Source of the DNA: Zingiber officinale
Taxonomy: Eukaryota > Streptophyta > Magnoliopsida > Zingiberales > Zingiberaceae
Direction of reading: 5' to 3'
NCBI RefSeq assembly: GCF_018446385.1
Contig: NC_056002.1
Span: 39,569,671-39,633,670, forward strand
DNA length: 64,000 nucleotides
In this document: positions 13,100 through 22,774 of the stretch, in pieces
How the letters are laid out: each line of letters starts with the position of its first letter
Position numbering within the stretch: the stretch's first letter is position 1
Notes under the pieces: model-generated
Database searches by the model: none
What the model was told of the DNA's origin: nothing
The model's input: the letters and a program-made list of their open reading frames with translations, nothing else
Position numbers and translations under genes: made by a program

Positions 13100-13980
13100 T
13101 TCCATTTACTTACATGGTATTCTTTTATTGGAGTTCTTGATTTGGCTATCAAGCATATGCTAGAGGTTTTGGCTTGCAGTCATCTATCCCTAGCCACACA
13201 AAATGCATTCCTTAATGAATTTTCCCATGTTGTCCAGGTACTTCTATAGATTCTTCCTCATGATATTTTTGTTTAGTAGTTCATAAATCTTAAAATCTTG
13301 CTATACCTTGATTCAATAGAGCATGGGAATGAAATTTGAGGTTTACAATCTTCGACTACCTGTTATCAATATGGCCTCACTCAAAGTATTTTATTAAGAT
13401 TTTCGAACTTACGCATCACCTTCAGATTTAAGTTAGTTGCTTGATTTTCATTGTCTTTGAAGGACTACTGTTATTATATATTTTCCTGGTTTCTTGTCAT
13501 GGTTATTCCTTATCCTCTATCCTTAATGTACTTTCTTTTGCTTTAGATGCTAGAACAAAAAGCAAACTAATGCTTTGATTGAGGTTATGAAAATTCATAA
13601 TTTTTTGTGCTCTAGAGAAAAATTAATTCTTAGCGATAGATTTGGGTTCAATTCCATCAATAAGAAAAATGAAAAATAGTACTAGACATGATTTTGTTTA
13701 AAAATTCATGCGGGCTATGAAGAATGCTCCTAAACAAGGAGACAACAATGTTAAACAAACATGTTAACAACATTTAACATCAAAATAGTGTTGTAAATAC
13801 AGAAATTTATTTTCCTCATTATTATTCTTCTTCTCTGAACTTGGGATAAAAGCTACTGAGGTTCCTACACAATTGGGAGACTTTGCAAAACCAAAGTAAC
13901 TAATTTATTAGGTTGAAATGATAGATAGATGAGTGATCTCAGTCTTGGCTTTTGAATGCTCCTCATTTTATAATTTATAG
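13100..13980. other. CACTA interior; one possible unassigned exon
   Basis: This continues the sequence interrupted at 3229. One stretch, 13180-13237, has an acceptor-like border (CTTGCAG before it) and a donor (CAG|GTACTT after it), with an open frame including LATQNAFLNEFSHVVQ. I do not recognise the protein. It may be an exon of a further captured gene, or chance. The rest is AT-rich without coding signal. Confidence 0.35.
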
Positions 13981-15083
13981 ATGCTCGAACCAGATCCTAA
14001 GAAGAGCTTGACGGCTCAGCAAGTTCTTGGTAACTTTTAGCTCCTCGCTTATTCGTCCTTTGTAAAGAGAGTATTAAGTACTGGTTATGTTAGTTTCTCT
14101 GTATGATCGTTCATGCTTTGTAAGAGTAGAGAAACTTATTTCTCATTGACAATGATGTTTTACTCGTTGAGTCAGTATAACGCATGTTCCATCATTCTAT
14201 TATGTATGAAGGTGCCAGTCATCAGTTTGAAACTCATCTTCACTGATAGTGCCTTGCTTACATATAGAACATCAACAAGCAATTATATAGATATCTTTTC
14301 TAATCGAACCAATTTAGTTATATAGAATGTACTTAATCTATGAATTCGCAGATCATACATGGCTGCAGAATGCAAGTAAAGCTCCCAATGTTAATCTAGG
14401 TGAAACCGTACGAGCAAGACTTCAGCAATTCTCTGGGATGAACAAACTTAAAAAGAAAGCTCTACGGGTAAGTGATCATAGCTCAACACTCTTAAGGCAT
14501 GCAACTTTTGATTTTGATTATCTATTTGTTGATTAGTGAATTATATTGCATGATAAGTCTGCTCTGCTCTTTCTTACAGGTTGTGGCTGAATACCTCTCT
14601 GTCGAGGAAGTTGCAGACATAAAGGAAATGTTTGACAAGATGGACATTAATCAAGATGGGAAACTATGCTTTGAGGAGCTGAAACTCGGTTTGCATAAGC
14701 TCGGTCACCAGATTTCAGATTCAGACATTCAGATATTAATGGAAGTAGTGAGTGCTTAACCGAACATCTCATTGAGCAGGATCGTCTTCGTTGAAAATAT
14801 CATGATGCCTTACTTAAAACCTCTGTCTCTTATTCGATCTTGTTGATGACATGCTGATGTCAATGGAAGCGGTACCTTAGAATACGGAGAATTTGTTGCT
14901 GTCTCAATCCACTTGCGCAAGATTGGAAATGATGAACACCTGCACAGAGCCTTCTCATACTTCGATCTGAACAAGAGTGGATACATAGAAATTGAAGAAC
15001 TCAGTGATTCCTTAGCTGACAACTTGGGTCCAAACCGAGAAGAAGTTATTAATGCAATCATCCATGATGTCGACACAGATAAG
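13981..15083 (+). pseudogene. Calcium-dependent protein kinase (CPK) fragment: kinase end, junction and EF-hands
   Basis: Exons in parental order with introns. 13981-14029: MLEPDPKKSLTAQQVL, end of the kinase domain. 14352-14467: [20 protein letters not shown] plus the autoinhibitory junction. 14581 to about 14750: first EF-hand with DINQDGKLCFEE. About 14850-15083: second and third EF-hands, DVNGSGTLEYGE and DLNKSGYIEIEE, ending DVDTDK at a GT. Best match by memory is the CPK7/8/14/32 group. The ATP-binding and catalytic parts are absent. The acceptor before 14850 is not a clean AG, and the next exon begins GATGGT near 15230 and stops at once (TAA), so the fourth EF-hand is lost. A captured, non-functional fragment. 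Confidence 0.85.
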
Positions 15084-15429
15084 GTCAGAAATTTAAGTCT
15101 TCTGTCCATGAACCATTCATCTGCTTTATACTTTTGTCTGCGGACATCAATAGTTTACGAAAATATGGCTGCATTTGCAATTATAACAACATCAGCTGAC
15201 AATGGACGTCTTTCATCACAGGATGGTTAATAACTAGTCTTGGCTTGTGAACCACTGAAGATCCTTATTGCAAGCATTGAAGTAAGCATTGATGTGGTTG
15301 AGATAAATGATGAATATGTCTCTTTTTAAGCATTCAAATTAATCATCTTGTTACCTGGTGCTCTTACTACTTTTTCAACTATGATTTTTGGTCTTGGTTT
15401 ACTAATATATTATTTATGTGTTTTTACAG

Positions 15430-15510
15430 TTTACAAATCTCAAGTACTCCAGAGTTGAAATTGATGAAGTGCGGTTCGAGTGGGCTGAATGCATGCTAGA
15501 TTACATTTGA
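15430..15510 (+). other. Shared CACTA 3' terminal exon (26 codons)
   Basis: After the acceptor TTTTTACAG (15421-15429) an open frame of 26 codons ends with TGA at 15508-15510; it includes VEIDEVRFEWAECMLDYI. The same exon with the same acceptor occurs at 60226-60306 in the second CACTA element, although nothing else inside the two elements is shared. It resembles the acidic C-terminal tail of transposon-coded Ulp1-like or transposase proteins, but that is an inference. It probably is the last exon of the original element gene, kept together with its 3' untranslated region. Confidence 0.6.
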
Positions 15511-16095
15511 AGTGCGGTTCTACCTTGATGTGTTGTAAAAAGAATGTTCTACCTTGATTTTGATATATATTAGCTAGCTTTTGATGTAAAAAGAATGTTT
15601 GGGTATTTTATGGATACTGTTGTAAGAAGATTATTTATATAATTTGTGAATATTTGTGTATTTTATGGATATTGTTGAATGAAGAATATTTGTGTAATTT
15701 GTGAATATTTGTGTATTTTTTTTATTATTGCCGATTTTTCATTGTTTCGGAAATCAAATTTGTGCTGTTAAAAAATATCCATATTACATCGGTTTTCCAC
15801 CGCTGTAAAACCAGTGTTATTAACTACTATTACATCGATCATTTACCGCTGCCAAAACTGGTGTTATTAACATACAATATTACATCGGTTTTACATCGTT
15901 GATGAAACGGTGTCGTTAAGTGATACTACACCGGTTAATAACCGATTCGAAGACCGATGTCGTTAAGCGATACTACACCGGTTTTAACCCGATGTCTAAA
16001 ATGGCAAACCTTTTACATCGGCTTCATAGACATCGGTCGAGAATGAAATAGACACCGGTGGAAAACTGATGTCTATGAGGATTTTTGTTGTAGTG
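15511..16095 (+). repeat. CACTA 3' untranslated/subterminal repeat region and terminus
   Basis: The first part (to about 15780) is AT-rich with near-repeats of 'ttttatggatattgttg'. From about 15780 there are many copies of ATTACATCGGTTTT and 'gacatcggt' in both orientations, the subterminal motif array to which CACTA transposase binds. The terminal inverted repeat ends at 16095. The following GGG (16096-16098) could be the 3-bp target duplication; the other copy is out of view. Confidence 0.85.
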
Positions 16096-17182
16096 GGGAA
16101 AGATCATGGATTTATAAGAGAAAGATGTCTCCATTGGTATAAGACCTTTTGGGTAGAGCCCAAGAGCAAAACGTGGAGATATCTAAATTTCTTTCGATCC
16201 TTCAACTCTGCCCTTGCAGACTAGGGGGATGAGACTCCTTGCTACATACACTTATCTTCATTATACTATGCACTATTCATCTTCTTTATTCTTGGTATCA
16301 TCGACTAACTTGAGAGTTGGAGTGGACAACCAGGGCAGTTTGATCTCCATTCTAACCCTTCCTTTGCTCTTTCACTCTCCGCAAGCTCTTCCGGCGATGG
16401 GGATAGCTCACCCGTCTCCTCCTGATTACCAGCTCGAAGTCCTTCCGCCATCAACATCCCTACCCTCTCATCGACTCATCTGTCTACTCTGTTCCTCCAG
16501 CTTCATGTTGTCTTCCAGCTCCGTACCACCCTCCGACTCTATGCCATCATCTCTGGCTCCGTATCGTCCTCCAGCTCCATGCCACCCTCTGGCTCTAGCT
16601 CTTTCGACGATGGGGCAGTTAACCTGCCTCCTCCTGATTTCCAGCTCAAAGTCCTTTGTGATCAACATCCCTACCCTCTCATCGACTCGTCTGTCTACTC
16701 GGTTCTTGGGCTCCGCATTGTCCTCCGGCTCTGTGTTGTCCTCCGACTTTGTACCACCCTCCGACTCTATGCCATCGTCTCCAGCTCCATGCCGTCCTCT
16801 AGCTCCGTTCCACCCTTCGGCTCTATGCCATCGCCTTCGGCTTCATGCCGCTTCCAGTCTATTCTTGCGGGCCTAGTATGCTTTACATCTAGTCATTTCA
16901 TTACAGTACTGCTTATTTTCTTCATTTCTATTATTGGAGACTGACTTGAGCATCGGAGGGTTAGATCGGGTAGCCCCCGATCTATTTTCGAACAACCTAT
17001 AAGCACTATTGACCGAAGACTTTTAGACACCTTCGGTCCTTCTCTTTTTGGGTGATCCAGCGACTCAGTCAACATAGAAGACAACTCATCACCCCTCCTC
17101 CTTCCGGGTCATGGTGACTCGGTCAATATTTTAGCCACATCACCATCCTTCCATCTGACTCAGCTTCCAAACGTGATCAAAT
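16096..17182. repeat. Degenerate 18-bp tandem repeat region with a 213-bp higher-order repeat
   Basis: From about 16390 to 16860 the sequence is built of pyrimidine-rich 18-19 bp units of the type 'cagctccgtaccaccctc'. A larger period is visible: GATGGGG followed by closely similar text begins at 16397 and again at 16610. The long open frames here (for example 16214-16876) are Ser/Pro/Leu-rich by-products of the repeat and not a gene. The flanks (16096-16390, 16870-17182) hold nothing I recognise. Confidence 0.65.
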
Positions 17183-17700
17183 TTGACGTCATCTATGAGA
17201 ACCTCTCCACTTGATCTGGAACATGAAGATGGGCGACATCGGAAAACTCTCGGCCATTACCATGATCCTACAGGATTTCGACAAATACATCCCCAGCCCG
17301 TAATTCTAAATGACCACTTGGTCGGTATCTCTAGAATGACCACTCGGCTGGTAATTCTAAATGGCCACTTGGCTGATAATTCTTAATTACCACTCAACCG
17401 ATATCTCTAGAATGGTCACTTGACTAGTAATTCTAAATGGCCACTTGGGTGGTATCTCCAGAATGGTCACTTAGCTGGTAATTCTAAATGGCCGTGCAAT
17501 TGATACCTCTAAATGACCACTCAGTGAGTATCTCTCAATGACCACTCGGCGGAAGGTAAATTTCAAATCAAAGGTCAACTGGATTCTCAATATAGTCAAA
17601 ATAAGCAAGGTCCATGTGATAACAAGTCCAATTATCCATCCTAATCAGAGTGATAGTAACCAATCAATAGCTTATCTTCAATCAACAATTCTCAATGAAC
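17183..17700. repeat. Tandem array of about 26-bp units
   Basis: Between about 17280 and 17545 units such as GGTAATTCTAAATGGCCACT alternate with 'ggtatctctagaatggtcac', each 25-26 bp, around ten copies with divergence. The sequence after 17545 is not repetitive and not coding. Confidence 0.75.
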
Positions 17701-17754
17701 AAAATTCAACTTATTAAAATCTCAGACTCTTATCCCCATTGGCGAGTTATAAGC

Positions 17755-18142
17755 ATATATGGCTCACACGCCTAACGACCATCCAATCGGTTATCCCAGA
17801 CTCTCATCCCCAGTGGTGAGTTATAAGCGTACATGGCTCAAGCATCCCCAACAACCATCCGATTGGTTATCCCAGACTGTCATCCCAACGATGAGTTATA
17901 AGCGTGTAAGGCTAATACAACCCAACGACTGTTCGGTCGGGTTTCAGACTCTCATCTCGATCATGAGTTATAAGCGTGCACAGTTCACTCGCCCCAATAA
18001 CCCTCCGATCGGGTTCCAAACTCTTATCCTAGTGATGAATTATAAGAGTGCATGACTCACGCACCCCAATGACCATTCGGTTGAGTTTTAGACTCTCATC
18101 CTGGCAATGAGTAATAAGCGTTCATGGCTCACACGTCCCAAC
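17755..18142. repeat. Tandem array of 72-76 bp units (left part)
   Basis: Units start near 17774, 17850, 17924, 17996 and 18068. Each contains a variant of 'cgaccatccgatcgg', then 'cagactctcatcc', then 'gagttataagcgt'. The array is cut by the solo LTR at 18143 and continues for two more units at 40743-40890, so it was one array before the insertion. Confidence 0.85.
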
Positions 18143-18334
18143 TGTTGGTGCAATTTCAATAATGATCAAACTCAGGTTTTGATGAATGCCAAGTGGATTA
18201 AAGTTAGAGTTGTAGCGCCCGAAAATTCTCAAAGTTATTTTAGAAATATTCTATTATTTTTCTGGAACTTTAGAATATTTTTATGGAATTTTTAGAATAG
18301 CGGAAGTAGCAAAAATAAATAGAAAACGAAAATA

Positions 18335-18416
18335 GCCTACGCGGGAATTGAACCCGAGACCTATTGGGTCCTACAACTTATAGCGGACTCTAGTAACCAA
18401 GTGAACCCAGCAGGGC
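18335..18416 (-). other. tRNA-like sequence in gypsy LTR (copy 1)
   Basis: On the minus strand the 82-base segment has a D-arm-like GTTC...GAGC stem around TTGGTTA, a T-arm-like CGGGTTCAATTCCCG (box B-like), and a 3' end CGTAGGC that can pair in part with GCC at its 5' end. The anticodon arm is irregular, so the tRNA type cannot be named and it is unlikely to be a working tRNA gene. Confidence 0.5.
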
Positions 18417-18478
18417 CGTGCTGAAAGAAAAGGGAGGCAATTAAATTTATATTAGAGTTGGGCTGAGTACCCACTTAA

Positions 18479-18488
18479 TATAAATAGG
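18479..18488 (+). promoter_or_regulatory. LTR TATA box, gypsy element 1
   Basis: TATAAATAGG lies just upstream of a pyrimidine-rich leader. The same box is at the matching place in the 3' LTR near 35153. Confidence 0.6.
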
Positions 18489-19928
18489 AAATTAAAAGAG
18501 GAGTTATTAGATTTTATTCGTGACCTTCCTCCTCCTCACCCTAACCTCATGCCGCCCCCTCCCTCTCCTCCTCCTTCTCTCGGTGCACCAAGCAAGGGTT
18601 AGGGTTCAGTCCCCTAGGCTACCGGGAGCACCTTCCGGCGACGACTCCGACACGAGGGCGTTCCTCTCCGTGAGAAGAGCACGTAGACGCGAGAGAATCG
18701 TCGAGAAGATCGTCTCCACCAGAAAACTAGCGAATAGAATCGTAAGAAAATTTGAACAGAAGGTAAGAAACCCCTCACCTGAAGTATAAGTAGCTAGTCA
18801 TATGTTTGGATGCATTGTTTTAGCCGTATGCAGATTTTCAGTGATAGGGTGCGAATTAGCGCACACCAAGCGTTTGATTAAACGCTTAGCTCAGTTAAAT
18901 GCCACCATAGGCATTTTAATAGCTTAGATAAATGCAATAGAAGCATTTTTACAGCTTAATTAGCCTTGCTACAGTTCTATGGACAAAACGTTCAATGGGT
19001 GGGCTCCCACAGTTGCCCCTAGGTTCAGATAACCTAGTTCTGGGTTTAGACAACCTAGTAAGAGCAAGACAAGAATTATTAGCTTATGATCAGTATTTTA
19101 TTTTTCAGTGGCACTATACTGGATTAGATATCCATTGGGTTGGGCTCCCACAGTCGTCCCTAGGTTTAGATAACCTAGTAACCCTGCTAAATTCGGGACT
19201 TGTAAACCCGGGTCTAGTTAGGGATGCGCGCATAGCAAGTACAGTTGCCGGGCCCAAGCAGCAACATGATTATTATTTTAATCTACTTATGAATATAGTT
19301 TTCAAAACTTCACAATAGTTATGTGGATTCAGTACAACTTTAGCATTAGTTTAGAATTAGCTCAGTTCAGTTTTTGTATCAGTTCAGTTTTCTGTTGATA
19401 CAACATGATAGTTTATGATTAGCTCTTATTGCCATGATCAGTTTCTTAGTCCTATGTGTTGTATGCCATGCCATGCTTAGCATTTTCAGTATGTATTTCA
19501 AATAGCATGTCTTAAAAACATAAATTGCATCGTATGCATGTTTTAGTGAGGTAGATGGTTTCTTACTAAACTCTCAAGCTTACAGATACTATTTTCCTTA
19601 TACTGCAGATAAAGGTAAAGGAAAAATGGACTAGCGGAGGCTGGAGGTCAATGCAATGATGAAGATGTGTGTGGATGGAACCTGGAATAAAGACCTTGGA
19701 GAAACTAGAAATAAATCTGAAACCTTAGCATTTTATTAAGTTGTTATTTTCCTCATTTAAGTTATTTTAATGCTATGAATCATGAAAGACCTATTTAGAT
19801 TGTTGGTGTTCCTGCTTAGAATGTCAGTTAGTGTTATTGGGATGTTTATAGTCATGTTAGAACTTGGGTGTGTGAATTTGGCACGAAACAGTGCTGAAAT
19901 CAGACTTATGGTATGAAATCAGAAACCT

Positions 19929-20233
19929 CAATCGATCGATCGATCGATTGGAGGCTTCTCGATCGATCAGCCGATCGATTGAGAAGTTCGTACCGCGAAC
20001 AGTAAGCTCCTGGATCTATCAGTCGATCGATCCGAATGCCTTCTGTCGCGAACAGAAAGCCCTGGGATCGATCACTGGATCGATCAGCCGATCGATCCAG
20101 AATATTGCCCGAGCACAGTAGCGTGCTGAATCGATCACTGGATCGATCCAACCTAAGTTCCGCATACAGTAGTATGCTGGGTCGATCACTGGATCGATTA
20201 GACCATTCCAATCGATCCACCGATCGATTGGGA
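19929..20233. repeat. GATC-rich palindrome array, gypsy element 1 5' LTR
   Basis: About eight degenerate palindromes of the type GGATCGATCAGCCGATCGAT, separated by ~30-bp spacers that themselves contain a second inverted motif (for example TTCTGTCGCGAACAGAA). Also present at 36603-36928, 20651-21023 and 27901-28218. Confidence 0.85.
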
Positions 20234-20650
20234 AGCATGATAGCAGCGGGAAACCCCTTATTCCAGTTCCTTGACCATGGGGAATGTAATATATGACATG
20301 AATAGTTTGATTACACCCCTTAGCACATATAGAATAAAGAAATGATAATAGTTTAGCCAAATTTTAATTAGTACAGCTTCCGCACCTAGATTAGTAATGG
20401 TCATTGTAACGACCCACCTTCTACTACTAAGCTATAAGGCCGGACCGTCACATTATGCTGTGCTAAACTATATCCATGACCATCACTAAATCTAGATGCG
20501 GAAGCTGTACTAATTAAAACTTGGCTAAGATATTATCATTTCTTTATTCTATGTGTGCTAAGGGTTTAATCTAACTATTCATGACATACTTTACATCCCC
20601 CATGGTCAAGGAACTGAACTAAGGGTCTCCCGGCTGTTATTAGGCCTCCC

Positions 20651-21023
20651 AATCGATCCACGGATCGATTGAAATGGTCTAATCGATCCAGTGATCGACT
20701 CAGCATGCTACTGTATGCGGAACTTAGGTTGGATTGATCCAGTGATCGATTCAGCACGCTACTGTGCTCGGGCAATATTCTGGATCGATCGGCTGATCGA
20801 TCCAGACTGGCCAATCGATCCAGTGATCGATCTCAGGGCCTTCTGTTTGTGACAGAATGCGACTAGATTGATCAGCTGATCGATCCAGAAGCTTATTGTT
20901 CGTGACAGAAAGCGACTGGATCGATCGGCTGATCGATCCAGAAGCCTACTGTTCGCGGAACAAGATCACCAATCGATCAGCTGATCAATTGAAGACCCCC
21001 AATCGATCGGCTGATCGATCGAG
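20651..21023. repeat. GATC-rich palindrome array, gypsy element 2 3' LTR
   Basis: About ten palindromes with ATCGATCGGCTGATCGAT cores and spacers such as CTACTGTGCTCGGGCAATAT. It has one unit more than the copy at 27901-28218, so unit number differs between the LTRs of one element. Confidence 0.85.
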
Positions 21024-22530
21024 ATTTCTGATTTCGTATCAGAAGTCTGATTTCAGCACTGCTTCGTGCCGAAATCACATGTATAAACTCTATAACATCA
21101 AATAAAACTACTAGGCATAATACTACTCATGGTTAGCTAACTAAAATCATGACAACTAAAGATTCTATGCATAACTGTCACAATTCTGAACACTTAAATA
21201 ACCAAAGTGCAGGAAAGTAATGACATAAAGAGAATGCTATGTTCTAAGTGGGCTAGTTCCCAAACATCGTTAGTCCAAGTTCCTTTTTCCACACACACCG
21301 TCGTTGCATTGTCCTCCAGCCTCTGCTAGTCCATCTTTCCTTTACCTTTATCTGCAGTATAAGGAAAGAGTATCTGTAAGCTTTATGCTTAGTAAGAAAC
21401 CATCTACCTCACAAAATATGCACACGATGCAAATTATGTTTTTAAAACATGCTATTTGAAATACATTTTGAATAAGCTAAGCATGGCATGACATACAACA
21501 CATAGAAAGCAGAACTGATCATAGAACTATCACATGTATCAATAATGAAAACTAAGCTGAAGCATGAACTGAGCTAAAACTAAAACCAAGCTAGAGCTGA
21601 GTTTAAATTGTATACACAACTGATTTGTGAGTTTTGAAAACTATTTAATCATAGATAGATGAAAATACATAATCATGATGCTGATGGGCCCGACATCTGT
21701 ACATGCTATGCACGCATCCCTAACTAGACCCGGGTTTGCAAGTCCCGAATCTAGTAGGGTTACTAGGTTGTCTGAACCTAGGGACGACTATGGGAGCCCA
21801 ACCCAATGGATATCTAATCCAGTACAGTGCCATTGCTAAAAGTAAAATACTGAACATAGCTAATATTTCTTGTCTTGCTTTTACTAGGTTATCTAAACCT
21901 AGAACTAGGTTGTCTGAACCTAGAGGCGACTGTGGGAGCCCACCCATTGGACATCTAGTCCCATAAAAGCTGTAGCAAGACTACATGAGCTGTAAAATGC
22001 TTCTATTGCATTTATCTAGGCTATTAAAATGCCTAGTGGCATTTACATGAGCTAAGCATTTAATCGAGCACTCGGTGTGCGCTAATGCACACCCTGTGTG
22101 CCAAAAACTGCATAAAATTAAACTAATACCTAAAAATCATACGGAAGCTACTTATACTGCAGGTGAGGGGTTTCTTACCTTCTGCTCTGATTTTCTTACG
22201 ATTCTAATCGCTAAATTTTCCGGAGAAGACGATCCTTTCGACGATTCTCTTGCGTCTACGCGTTCTTCTTGCGGAGAGAAATGTCCTTGTGTCGGAGTCG
22301 TCGCCGGAATATGTTCCTATGGCCCTAGGGACGGAACCCTAGGTGTGCTTGTGGATTGGCACCGAGAGAAGAAGAGGAGAAGGGAGGGGCAGCGTGACTA
22401 GGGTGAGGGAGAGGAGAGTTACGTAAAAAAAATAACTCTTCACTTAATCTTTCCCTATTTATATTAAGTGGTAAATTCGCCCAACTTAAATATAAATATA
22501 AATATAATTGATTCCCTCTTCTTTCAGCAC

Positions 22531-22613
22531 GACTCTGCTGGGTTCACTTGGTTACTAGAGCTATCTATAAGTCGTAGGATCCAATAGGTCTCGGGTTCAA
22601 TTCCCACGTAGGC
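22531..22613 (+). other. tRNA-like sequence in gypsy LTR (copy 2)
   Basis: Same 82-83 base tRNA-like segment as the other three LTRs: GGGTTCACTTGGTTACTAGAG, then CTCGGGTTCAATTCCC, then CGTAGGC. It is antisense to the element. TTCAATT is the T-loop-like heptamer. Confidence 0.5.
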
Positions 22614-22739
22614 TATTTTACGATTTCTATTTATTTTTGCTACTTCCGCTACTCTAAAAATTCTGTAAAAATATCCTAAAATTCCAGAAAAATACTAAGA
22701 TATTTCTAATAATTATTTTGAGAATTTTCGGGCGTTACA

Positions 22740-22753
22740 ATCCCCCATACCTT
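22740..22753 (-). other. Polypurine tract of gypsy element 2
   Basis: On the minus strand AAGGTATGGGGGAT directly precedes the 3' LTR; the same tract precedes the 3' LTR of element 1. Confidence 0.75.
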
Positions 22754-22774
22754 ATAAAAAGTTCATCCTCGAAC

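Larger units (their letters stand above)
1..16095 (+). mobile_element. CACTA (En/Spm-type) transposon, right portion, carrying captured gene fragments
   Basis: The right end is at 16095, where the reverse complement reads CACTACAACAAAAATCC, the usual terminus of plant CACTA elements. It is preceded by about 300 bp of subterminal CATCGGTTTT-type repeats. The last ~0.67 kb (15412-16095) matches the 3' end of the complete CACTA element at 54853-60887. No left terminus is visible, so the element begins before the window or its left end is lost. Between 1 and 15236 lie + strand fragments of three plant genes (NEDD1, DEG2, a CPK) with introns, plus a later copia insertion at 3230-13094. That the gene fragments lie inside the CACTA element is inferred from their shared strand and from the parallel with the second element; only the right end is directly seen. 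Confidence 0.75.
18211..20404 (+). repeat. 5' LTR of gypsy element 1, first part
   Basis: 2194 bp, continued at 29940-30011 after the nested element. It holds, in order, an antisense tRNA-like sequence (18335-18416), a TATAAATAGG box (18479-18488), a pyrimidine-rich leader, a candidate intron, two copies of a CCTAGGTTNAGATAACCTAG motif (about 19018 and 19160), and a GATC palindrome array (19929-20233). Confidence 0.93.
20405..22739 (-). repeat. 3' LTR of gypsy element 2
   Basis: 2335 bp. It contains a GATC palindrome array (20651-21023), the duplicated CCTAGGTT motif pair (about 21760 and 21905) and a tRNA-like sequence (22531-22613). It forms an inverted repeat with the adjoining LTR of element 1. 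Confidence 0.93.

Noticed and set aside
13981-15110. A working calcium-dependent protein kinase gene
   Set aside because: The catalytic kinase domain is missing, one acceptor is lost and the last EF-hand exon is cut off.
16214-16944. Long Ser/Pro/Leu-rich open frame (220 codons) that might be a cell-wall-like protein
   Set aside because: It is built of degenerate 18-bp repeats, overlaps other open frames in the same region, and has no signal or domain.
17755-18142. Regular repeats with spacers that might suggest a CRISPR array
   Set aside because: The units are diverged 72-76 bp tandem repeats without constant repeats and unique spacers, in a plant nuclear context, with no cas genes.
18520-18789. 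An 89-codon open frame in the gypsy LTR, present again at 35194-35463
   Set aside because: Both copies are LTR duplicates of one event, so conservation carries no information. The matching region of gypsy element 2 does not keep the frame. It is Leu/Arg-rich leader sequence ending at a donor-like site.
19891-20360. Open frames on both strands rich in Arg-Ser-Ile-Asp repeats
   Set aside because: They follow from the GATCGATC palindromes, which are open in several frames of both strands.
22531-22613. A functional tRNA gene
   Set aside because: The acceptor stem pairs only in part and the anticodon arm is irregular; all four copies are inside LTRs. Annotated only as tRNA-like.
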